A program made the translations under genes and the position numbers. From Paralithodes platypus (taxonomy: Eukaryota; Arthropoda; Malacostraca; Decapoda; Lithodidae), in the NCBI GenBank assembly GCA_032716605.1, contig CM064523.1:41323526-41387525 (forward strand): a stretch of 64,000 nt of DNA, in the 5' to 3' direction. Positions within the stretch are counted from its first letter, which is position 1. The number at the start of each line of letters is the position of its first letter. Positions 55,001-64,000 of this stretch are shown here, one piece after another. The notes under the pieces were generated by a model. That model had not been told where the DNA came from and searched no databases. It saw nothing but the letters and a program-made list of their open reading frames with translations.

Positions 55001-55441
55001 TCTGAAAACCCAGAGTTATCGTGGATGGTACAGCGGAAGAGGTCCCAGAACCCCGTCCATAGAGCCGGATCACCTTCAAATTTCGGGAGGTGAATGGTTG
55101 TTAATATAACTCTGGCTGGTGTTGTAGGAGTTTTAGAGGAAGGACGGGATGTAGTTTGGATTAGTTCCTCCAATTCAGCTACCAGTGTCTCCATTGGTTC
55201 GGAGTATTCATATTTGTCCCCCGCAATTTGTTATGTGTCAACCGCCTCATCAAACAGTTCATACATGTGGTCATTTACCGACTCCAGCTCATGGAGTCAC
55301 TTGTGGATTAAAGTAATATTTGCCTTAGCTTCCAACGCATCAGCCCATTCCATAAATGCATTAATATCCATTGTTAGCCTAGTTAAGCACCCTCTAGCGA
55401 TCCCCCTCTCCTTTTTCAATACAGGAATGGTTGCAGTCATG
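52055..55441 (-). pseudogene. Older BEL/Pao relic lacking the RT domain
   Basis: On the minus strand: gag start near 55441 (MTATIPVLKKERG), gag core at 54889-55194 (IHLPKFEGDPALWTGFWDLF) and 54346-54885, and Cys/His knuckles (CYLCQCSKHAWFQC, CSNCQGKHF). A short protease-like stretch follows (VILPTIMIPVNSNKG near 54150). RNase H (YLWSDSKIAIAWLHN, 53298-53564) and integrase (CVVCRSF, VTGVDYSGAL, LILSDNAST, ARAPWFG, to about 52055) end it. RT, expected between protease and RNase H, is missing; only about 0.5 kb lies there. Stops and shifts are frequent. The sequence differs throughout from the 1-37-kb family, so this is a second, older family. No LTR and no SGNH ORF were found with it. Confidence 0.82.
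53431..53667 (-). repeat. 79-bp tandem triplication inside the RNase H region
   Basis: A unit beginning AACAAATGGTAATCCGAGTG occurs at 53431, 53510 and 53589 with no visible differences. It encodes the RNase H segment MTAALFAARLIHFVMES. Since 79 is not a multiple of three, each unit shifts frame. Confidence 0.92.
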
Positions 55442-55778
55442 ATGGAAAAATTCTAGGCTAGGCTGCGCAAAAAGAAGTACAATACTACCGGTGTCATTAC
55501 TATTCCCATTAACAGACATTTAATTGGATGTTAAAAAAAAAAAAAAAAAAATTACAATGTTTCATGTTCTAACTCAAGACCACGCCCGAGACCGCTGCGA
55601 GGCAAAACAAAAGTAAACAAATCTTTATCCTCATTAATAATAACGCTTCTTCATTAAATATTTCACTACAATCTACAGTATATTATTAATGTTTATACTA
55701 TTTATACTTCTGGAAATTAATGGACACAACATCGAAGTAATTTCCCCAAGGACTTATTATGTATTCTGTGTTAGTTAA

Positions 55779-56090
55779 CCCGTCCAATCCCAGCGATGGC
55801 TACTAGCCGTCAGTAGATAAGTCACTCCCCAGTCCCAGTGACGGCAAGGAGCCGTCAGTAATGTACTTTCCTTGTAACTGCATGTATCAGGCTGTACCTG
55901 GTACCACACCTTTTTGAGCGCTGCTCTCGATGTGGCAACACTTCTCAGCTTATATAAAACCCACTGAAGGGTGGGAGAGCCAGTCTTCCTTGATCTCTTG
56001 AGGTGGAAGCTTGTTCTATCTTGCCATTTTGGCCACATTGCTTGGGACTGGGGGGGACTTTTATTACTGTATCCTCCAGTACAGTAGGGG
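55779..56090. mobile_element. TTAA-flanked MITE candidate, 312 bp
   Basis: Flanked by TTAA at 55775-55778 and 56091-56094, with outer ends CCCGTCC and CCCCTAC. Two subterminal copies of CCAG-GA-GGC...AGCCGTCAGTA (about 55790-55817 and 55834-55861) are present. No transposase. Terminal repeats are weak, so confidence is limited. Confidence 0.4.
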
Positions 56091-56094
56091 TTAA

Positions 56095-57840
56095 AGCCTT
56101 ATAGAAGAATAAGGAATTGACTCCACACTGGCATAGTGTGTGGACCACTACCTTCACGATCGTTGCTGATGCACAATTGTTTCCACATTAACAGGCGCCA
56201 ACATCTAATATCTCAAAAAGAACTTCAGTAATTGAGCTAGTATGTCTACCATTTGGGAAGAGTCAGCCAGGTAATAGATGTGAAACGTTAGAGCCAATTT
56301 GCTCTAGCCCTTTATAATTTACAGAGGCTATGGGTCACGATTTCTAGCCTACCTATAATGAATGGACTGTAGAAGTACGCTAAATTGACAAATATACTTC
56401 CCTCCAAATACAGTAGTTTAAGATGCTTATAATTATTATGCAAATGTATTACAGTTAAAGTACATGTTAACACCGACTAGATTAATACAACTCCACTCAT
56501 GTGTTGGTGTATAGTTTTATGTTCATTAATTTAGCTTTGTAATTCCGGGTGGATGGGACTCGTTAGCCTTGGTCAGCAACATATCTAGGGGAGTAAACCT
56601 TATACAAATCCGTACTGCTCACCTATGGGTAAGGCAAGTTAGTGGATGGACTAGCCGAACACCACTAGAAAAATAGTGCTAAAAAGATACATAGAGGGCC
56701 TCGGGGTCGGACGGATCCTAAAGTGAGTGGTCAATCCTGTAAGTCCTTCAGTAAACTGGCACGAGTTGTCCCTCTTATAGGGAATAGGCCGGCTTGGGGG
56801 CCTTCTGTGTATGGCCACCCTCATTAAGGGGAGTAAGGCGTCTGGCAATAGATAGATAAAAATGGAACGCCAGCACGACATGGGATAGCTCACCAGTTGT
56901 CACAAATATCCACAGTTGGCCACGTGAGTTTGCATACACTCTGTGATTTTATTTACAGAAGGGAAATTATCATGATTTAATTACAAGTCTATTATCTTAT
57001 GCAGTAATTAAATTATATTAACACTTCTTGGTTCTATATTCAATTATTTGTCTACATCAATCATATTATGTTTCCTTCAATACATAAAATCAAGGCGTGG
57101 ATATTACTTCATGTGGCCAACTGCACACACTACTAAGATACGATGACGCATTTCGTTTCTATTTATGGCTGTTTTTAGACGATTTAATTCAGCCTAGGAA
57201 GGTTATATGGCAGTCAGATCCTTCCTCTGCTGCATAAAGTGTTTTAATGATAGCTAGAAGAAACACGAAATGCAGCATTATCCTCAAAGGGTTTGTACAT
57301 TCATGAACACAACGTATCACCTCAAAAGAATCACCACAAACATTGGAACAATATCTAGAAGATAATTATATTGAATAGCCGTATACAATGGTACCAATGA
57401 AAACCTTGCGTGAGCTTGGTCAACTATTGGTGATTGAAGAGGTTTAGGGGCAGATTTAAAGGACTTGTTACAACACATTGTACACGGAAAACACCAATAC
57501 AAATGCGAATGAAAGAGGAAAATATTCATATCTTTAAATAACACACACACACTCACACAAGAACTCGCACACGCACATACTAAGACCATGCTAATATATC
57601 AGAGCAAACGTTCAAGCTCAGACGTATAACCACATTAAAATTCATGAATAATCCACACACACACATTACCTGACACAATAATAAACATGACCACCAAACA
57701 TTTGACCATAATAAAACACAACCCCGCTGCTAACATTATCGCTAAGTTATTCCCTCGCTTCCTCTTGTTTGGGGTCCACCGGGAGTTATGGGACTGTTTA
57801 TGGTGAACAAATAAAACACAATTTTGCAACCACTGTAACC
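56095..57840. other. Intergenic sequence, no gene recognised
   Basis: Contains a (CA)n-like patch near 57541-57578. An 80-residue open frame at 56651-56893 (minus) shows no recognisable domain and is not called. Confidence 0.45.
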
Positions 57841-57877
57841 CCCCCCCCCCCCACCCAAAGAGACCGCCAGTATTCGT

Positions 57878-57879
<2 letters not shown>

Positions 57880-57919
<40 letters not shown>

Positions 57920-57933
57920 TATATATATATATA

Positions 57934-57978
<45 letters not shown>
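57880..57978. repeat. (TA)n microsatellite, left part
   Basis: TA repeats with CAGTA and CAAAA interruptions, preceded by a poly(C) run (57840-57852). They border the mariner-like element at 57979. Confidence 0.9.
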
Positions 57979-57981
<3 letters not shown>

Positions 57982-58433
57982 TGTCCCAGGAGGAAAGGGC
58001 ACAAACTTTAAACAAATATAAAACACAGTATGCTAAACATAAAATTTTCAATAACAAAAAGTCCAAATCTTAACCGTTAAAAAATATATCGAAGGTTTTG
58101 TGTAGTGTCCTCCCCTGCATCACTGTAATGGATTCTTCCATGTCAGCTAGTTTCCAACTGATCCAAAGTTAGCTAATATGTCTATAATCATTTTGTAATT
58201 TATAGAATTGTATATCTGTATAATAACATGGTCAAATCATTGCAGTTAGATGAAGGTATGGTAGGCACTAGGACAGCTAAGCCAGCCTTATGTGGAAATA
58301 CTTAAGAAAATGCCATTTTCAACATTCAATATCACCATACCAGATGAGATTTGGAATATTTTGTGTGGAACATTTTAGGCTTAGAAAAACTCATTTTATC
58401 ATTTCCCAAGGTTATGTCTTTTTCTCGTGGGAC

Positions 58434-58438
<5 letters not shown>
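57979..58438. mobile_element. Non-autonomous mariner-like element inserted in a (TA)n tract
   Basis: The left end reads GGTGTCCCAGGAGGAAAGG and the right end, on the other strand, AGGGTGTCCCACGAGAAAAA, giving inverted terminal repeats of about 28 bp with a few mismatches. TA repeats directly flank both ends, as expected for an element that targets TA. The internal 400 bp contain no transposase. The terminal GGGTGTCCCA is typical of mariner-type elements. Confidence 0.6.

Positions 58439-58484
<46 letters not shown>
58439..58484. repeat. (TA)n microsatellite, right part
   Basis: About 46 bp of perfect TA repeats, the other half of the tract split by the element at 57979-58438. Confidence 0.9.
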
Positions 58485-58487
<3 letters not shown>

Positions 58488-58610
58488 ATGTGAAGATTTA
58501 TCTTATTATGTTCAAAATTGTGTGAATACAAGGGAAACACTAGATTATAAATGAAGTAGGAAGGAGGGAAATACATTTCCGTTTGTTTGAAAATTATAAT
58601 ATACAATTAA

Positions 58611-58837
58611 CTCTTTCCCGCTTTTATGATGCAGAGGTTGCCAGATTAGCAATAAGAAATAGAGTTCTCTCACTCATATAATTACCTCTCTAAAATTAGT
58701 TTTCTGCCCACAGCTAACTCAAAGACAACTGCAGAGGTTGAAGTAACTAAACTAAAGGTTTATAAATACCCCTGATGGTAACAAAGGCTTTAAAGTATCC
58801 CCAATAGGCTCAAAATCGCGTCATATGCGTGAAAGGG
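58611..58837. mobile_element. TTAA-flanked MITE, 227 bp, with clear terminal inverted repeats
   Basis: Flanked by TTAA at 58607-58610 and 58838-58841. The left end CTCTTTCCCGCTTTTATGATGC matches the inverted right end CCCTTTCACGCATATGACGC over about 22 bp. Ends and target site fit the piggyBac superfamily. No coding capacity. Confidence 0.6.
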
Positions 58838-59045
58838 TTAACATTTAAGGAGACTAGGAAGGTAAACACAGATCACACACCTTTGTACCTAAAAACACAA
58901 CAGCTGTGCTGAAGTCTCGTAAGTGGCAATCTCGGGCTTATGGAGGTAAGTGAAAAGAAATTCCATAATAGCCAGATCTTGCTCCCACGGACTACTAGCA
59001 ATAACTGGAAACATAAGGGCTGAAAATGGGTGATCATTGTTTAAA

Positions 59046-59415
59046 GATTATTTATTTATTTATTTATTTGTTTCTATATTCCTACTACCTCCTCTCGGGC
59101 ATAGGCTGAGAGCCTGTACATTTAACCGCTAATCATTGAACGGTGAAGCCTGTGAAGTCTCGTTCCACTCTAGGGGGTGAGATATGTGAAGCACTTTTAG
59201 CTCCAACCAGCCCCTGCCATCTTGCCTTCACAGGATGCATGGGGCTCAGTTTCCCACTCGCGGCTCGAAGCAGCCTCGCTCCAGTGCTTCACTGTTTTAC
59301 CTCCTAGACTCATACCCTCACTCTCAGAACTCTAATGGCAGAACAAGATGGTTTAGTGATTCTTGAACCCGTACGAGCTCAGCGACCAAGGTTGTCAGCA
59401 ATCCGACTCCTCAGA
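59046..59415 (-). mobile_element. SINE with (AAAT)n tail, second copy of the tail family
   Basis: On the minus strand there is a tRNA-like head near 59415-59350 with a B box GGTTCAAGAATC, a body shared with 41787-41995, and an (AAAT)n tail at 59070-59046. The head differs from that of the copy at 42519-42592 while the tail is shared. No clear target-site duplication was found. Confidence 0.6.
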
Positions 59416-59575
59416 TGTTACTTTGTTTTCCAAATGTACAGTCGGTCACCTTTCCGACTGGGCCACCTATGGTAATTTCGCTGGGAGTCTTGCGGTCTGA
59501 TATTAGTAAGATCGCTCACTCCCCCCACCCCGAATCTGTTGCATATTATGTCCCATAGATGGCGTCGTTTGATTT

Positions 59576-59603
59576 GTGGGGGGAGGGGGGGGGGGGGGGG
59601 GGG
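59576..59603. repeat. Poly(G) tract
   Basis: GGGGGGA followed by about 20 G. Such a run is error-prone, and the open frame across it is not called. Confidence 0.85.
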
Positions 59604-59679
59604 TATATTGTGTAGGAAAGGTTGGTTATACAAAACAAACAAACAAAAATAGTTTATTAGCCTGTTGTACAATTTGATC

Positions 59680-61928
59680 ATGGGCGATTTACATATTTAT
59701 CTTATTTGATTACAGTATTTTACTATCATTTAACTTTTTACAAAGCAGTTTACAAATATTTACTGGCCATGAACCTTTGTTTATTTGGCCTATGCCTATT
59801 AACTCAAGATAATCGTATTCCGAAAGTAAATTAGTTGATGAACTACCGTAGGTATATATAATAAAGCAAATGACTATGTATTCTATGCCATCCAGTCAAA
59901 TTGGTATGTCAAAAATTAAAATGAAGCTGGCAACCGTATGTTATGATTGATTGTATCAACGATCTATTGCACAGCTAGATAAGGACTGAAATACGCTGCA
60001 TCATCAAACTTCCGTTACCTCACTAGACGTTTATGCTATTTTGACCTCTTTTGTCTCATGACAGAAAGTTGAAAATGGTATGGCTCAATTCCTCGCCACC
60101 CTAACACTTCTGAAAATGCCACACTTACAGCTGTTCAGGCATGCCAACATGTGTCACGATATCAATATATACCCTCTATCTTTACTGTCCTTAACAATAT
60201 AATGGTTTTGACCCACCTGCTTACCTTTCAATGCTAACAAATAACAGGTGCTTGATGTGCTTCCTGTGAAGTTGTTTTGATTAGAAAAATTTGCAGAATA
60301 TAACTGTTGGTATGCCTGGAGACAATATATCCTCGTGACTTGCATTGGAAACCATTATTATAGTTATACTAATTATAATACAAAGGATTACTGTGGTAAT
60401 TTGATTTGGAACTTGAATAAATACTATATTCAAATAAATATATATTTCTGTTCTTACAACATAACTTATATGTATATAATTCTGAACTATATTTACTACA
60501 CTATAACACGCCACAAGCATATGCAAACAAGCAGGCATGCACACACGCACGCATTCGCAAACGCACATATTGGCTATTATTATGTCCACCCACTATTACA
60601 TGAGGTGTCACGCAATATATGTTTATGATATATATCTCAATTGCGTAGCATACATTTAGTACTGTTGCTAAATAATGACTTTGCTAAGTGTTCAATGTTA
60701 CAACCAAAAATAATTATCTATAAAAAGCATATTCACTCCGATAATGCTTATTGAGGCACACAATATTCTGAGTGTGTGTGTGTGTGTGTGTGTGATTACC
60801 AATTATGCTTAGTTGACGTAGTTTGTGTTTCCGAGGTTAGAGAGTGATGGTCGACCAATGACTATCACTGATGTCAATTGCATGATGATAAGTTATTAGT
60901 TGTCTGAGATTGCACAGCATATAAAAGAAAGGACAATGCTGTATTAGTTTAAATAAATAGTACATTTTAAAAAATAACAAATGTAAGGTAGCTTTCTGAA
61001 GTCATAAGAGTTGGCGAACATCTATACTATATTATTAATTATAGCATATTTATCCCCACGACTTATGTGACACCAAATGATAATATGGATTTTAAACAGG
61101 TTATATATAGACCAATAGTAGATGCAAGTTATCAAATATGACAACATTCGATGGCGGGTCACGCAAGTATAATGTGTCTAACACAGAAGAAGAAAAAAAA
61201 ACAATGCCTTATATGGTGATAATGACGTTATATGTGGACTTATTTTACTCCATATCATTATGTGTGTATCTGCTCTTTTGCAATCATATTTACAAGCAGC
61301 CTCGTAAGGATCAGTATATCTGTTGTTGCTTGTTTTCCATTTTACTTATTTGTTAAACGTGACATGTTGGGTACACTTATACAAATTGTGTCACAATCGT
61401 ATGATAATAATCAGATTATTTCCTTGCTCTACCATGGGTCGCACCTATCGATTACTTTACATAATCCGTGCCCGATCTATATTTATGAAAATGGACTGAA
61501 ACTAGTACTTTGGCTAATTATTTTGCATTATGCTTATAATCCTGTTAACAATATATTTGTGTCGTGCATAACTTCACATTTTAGCATGATTCGTTGACAT
61601 TCCTAATCCCTCGCACAAATATATATGAAGCAAATTGAAATCGCCAGGCTCCACATTGGTGAAATAAGGTTGGCTAATGTATGATGGCTACTGTCTGCAT
61701 AACATGTAATTATAAATATTTAAATATTCTTCTGAAGTTATATACTTTTAACTATTGTGTATTGGCATATACAATAGATATAATAATTATGGTAACGATT
61801 CATACAATCATTTAATTGTATTAAAGGTTGTACTACAAACTATTATTACATCTACCAAACTCAACATTACCACTAACATCCCTCTTTACAGAACCAAGAC
61901 CCATTCATTCATACAGACTTACACTAAT
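59680..61928. other. AT-rich intergenic sequence, no gene recognised
   Basis: Apart from the GT repeat no element, RNA gene or protein domain was recognised. The open frame 61232-61597 (121 aa, hydrophobic) has no recognisable motif. Confidence 0.45.
60773..60794. repeat. (GT)n microsatellite
   Basis: About 11 TG units in otherwise unremarkable AT-rich sequence. Confidence 0.85.
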
Positions 61929-62024
61929 ATTCTCTAACGTTTCGTTTCGGATGTATTACCCATCTTCAGAGAGACGTTGTCTCTCTGAAGATGGGTAATA
62001 CATAACCCGAAAAGTTAGAGAATA
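61929..62024. repeat. Inverted repeat with about 46-bp arms and a 3-nt loop
   Basis: Arms 61929-61975 and 61979-62024 pair around GTT, with perfect pairing over about 28 bp nearest the loop (TGTATTACCCATCTTCAGAG region) and again at TTCTCTAAC/GTTAGAGAA. Each arm, read 5' to 3' toward its outer end, contains CTGAAGATG ... CCGAAA, resembling a hammerhead-type ribozyme core (CUGANGA ... GAAA). Confidence 0.8.
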
Positions 62025-62142
62025 AAGAATCATAGCTCTTTCCTGTGTTTTCCCCCACCCAATCCACACACACTTGTGGTTCGATAAGCACTAGTGGTTC
62101 ACTATATGCACATACATATCAGTGTATATTAAGGCTATTACC

Positions 62143-62162
62143 ATCTCTCTCTCTCTCTCTCT
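62143..62162. repeat. (CT)n microsatellite
   Basis: About ten CT units. It does not belong to a recognisable element. Confidence 0.85.
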
Positions 62163-64000
62163 GGGTAGTGGTTTGGCAGAAGAGTCACAGGGACCGCACT
62201 TTCTACATATTAAATGCCGATATAACTATGTTAATGATATTACATAATTAAATCTATGCCAGGGTAATTATATATTAAGTGCAGTAAAGTGTATAAGTTT
62301 GTTAAGAGACTGTCCCCTTATAAATTATTTATAACTATATGCGTATTAATAAATCAAGTGCACTGTGAGTGATGGCAGATAATATCTGGAGGACCATTAG
62401 TTTGTCAAACTCTGTTGGGTATTGTTAAGGTGTCCATTATGTGGGCTGCTGGATCACTATACTCTGTTTCGGCGACGCTGAGGCAGGAACGGCTCACCTA
62501 GATGTTAATAATTCTAGCAGATTGGCTCATGCGACTGTGTTCAATGTCTCTTCTTTTATTATATATTGTTAAAGGTTTAACTAATCACGGTCGCACAAGT
62601 CAATCAGCTGGAACTATTGACATCTACGTGGGCCATTATCACCCCAGAGTAGCTGAAACAGTATACAGTAGATATTAGTATATAACAGACATCACTACTG
62701 GTTATCTAATGCTACCACAGAAAGTGTAATAGGCAGTAAGACAATCAGTAGCCAACCCTTCCATCCCGTTAAATAGGTAGGGAGAATTAGCAAGGGGCAA
62801 TAGAAAGGGAACATTGTTGACAGGGAGAAAATGCATATAATAAACACCTGCCAAAAGCAAGCACTCTAACATTCAGAACAACATTCACCAGGCCTCAACA
62901 TCATTGGCTTCACCTCAGATGATATACACTTCCACAACAAAGTCTCTTCACAACATCGGGGATGATGACCTACCAGGTGTGTCAATTAAAAGGTTACAAT
63001 TACCTTCATATGTTCTTCCTAACAAAGTTCCTCCATTCATTCCTGAAACAACAATCGAATATAATATCCGTGTTAATAGTTCATACATCGACCATGAACC
63101 TCCCGACCTTGGTTCACGCATGTTGTTTTGGCTACAATCATACATATTATTGAGGCTAGTGCTTGATAATTTCATTCAGAACTGGAGAGAAGCCCGAGTG
63201 GTCACCGAGTATTATAGTATTATTATCTCGTTATATTACAGCTGTAATAATTTATACAACTGAAACCCCATCTAGCGCTAATGTAAATGCATAGTATAAA
63301 TGAAGATAGTTTCACTTTAAGGTTCGCACTAGCTAAAGGTCTAATACAAATGGAAGTGTTAGTCACCAGCGAGGTGCAGAACAAGCTTCTGAAAATATAG
63401 TGTTTGACATTTTCATAGTTCCTACAAGGAAATTGACAGGTAGAAGGGTGAGAATATTACCTGACTCACAACAGAACATTATGATCATCATGTCTCAAAG
63501 TCCTAGCCAACGAATGTGTGCTTACACTTCATTATATTATGCGTATCATGTTTATAATTATTGGTCAATGTTTTCCATATTGTGATGTGTTAATAATCAT
63601 TGTATTGTGTATAGGTATATTAGTAATGTCACACTTAACACACACTTATGTAGCAGTTACTGATAGTGATATCTACGGGTAATTGGTGAGAGAGAGAGAG
63701 AGGGGGGGGGGGTAGAATCAAAGGTTAATCAACTACTCTTGTGAATATTGCTTCACTGTCATTACGATATAATACGCTTATATTTCCATACGTTTAGAAT
63801 AACTTAGTGAGTACATATAATAAACACTGTACTAACTAACATGGAAGAGTGGGTAGCTATAAAACATTATGATTAAAAGCACCGTAACAACTCATCCTCA
63901 CACCCTCCCATTGGATCCTATCTTCCCAGCAACTTTCGTGAATAACGGTTGAGATTTAACAGAAAAACAAACGAGTGTAAAAGTGGTAAAGAACCAGCCA
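62163..64000. other. Intergenic sequence, no gene recognised
   Basis: Contains a (GA)n/poly(G) patch at 63688-63712. The 119-residue frame at 62904-63263 has no recognisable domain; its composition is not obviously low-complexity, but nothing supports it as a gene. Confidence 0.45.

Noticed and set aside
62904..63263. 119-aa ORF as a host gene exon
   Set aside because: No recognisable domain, splice context or homologous copy in the window; ORFs of this length occur by chance here.

Overview
The window is repeat-dense, AT-rich metazoan (eukaryotic) DNA, most likely from an arthropod and possibly a crustacean. It has no bacterial-style genes or operons and no CRISPR array. Nearly all recognisable coding sequence belongs to retroelements: BEL/Pao LTR retrotransposons, non-LTR retrotransposons (LINEs) and SINEs. 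Several TTAA- or TA-flanked non-autonomous DNA transposons and many micro- and minisatellites are also present. The organism call is an inference from this repeat content; no host gene was identified.

Region 1 (about 111-37047) is a 37-kb cluster of near-identical fragments of one BEL/Pao family, in both orientations. The family layout can be pieced together from the copies: LTR of about 790 bp (TGTATCG...TTTACCACA), a primer-binding site 1 nt after it, an accessory ORF, a spacer of about 215 bp, one gag-pol ORF, a purine tract and the 3' LTR. The gag-pol frame runs gag with DUF1759-type core and Cys/His knuckles, aspartic protease, reverse transcriptase, RNase H, integrase and a DUF5641-like tail. 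The accessory ORF, between primer-binding site and gag, encodes a 233-aa SGNH/GDSL-type hydrolase that keeps all four family blocks. This is the most unusual feature of the window. Every LTR carries a perfect TGACGTCA (CRE) upstream of a TATAAAAG box. No copy is complete: copies are truncated, frame-shifted, inverted or joined through short fillers, two share a single LTR, and one (32131-32412) holds a stretch that looks like a base-by-base mixture of two repeat sequences, suggesting a consensus or assembly error.

Region 2 (37048-43700) holds a homogeneous 31-bp satellite (20 units), a poly(A)/(TA) tract and a complete-length but decayed LINE on the minus strand (38897-43686). The LINE is bounded by a 12-bp target-site duplication, has an (AAC)n tail and starts with a 2A-like peptide remnant. 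Its endonuclease region is interrupted by a tRNA-headed SINE, which is itself interrupted by a 5'-truncated LINE with a 13-bp duplication.

Region 3 (43700-64000) is mostly AT-rich intergenic DNA without identifiable host genes. It contains three TTAA-flanked MITE candidates (45377, 55779, 58611), a 40-bp and a 51-bp minisatellite, a possible solo LTR (48164), and an older BEL/Pao relic that has lost its RT (52055-55441). It also contains a mariner-like non-autonomous element that split a (TA)n tract (57979-58438), a second copy of the SINE tail family (59046-59415) and a 46-bp-arm inverted repeat (61929-62024).
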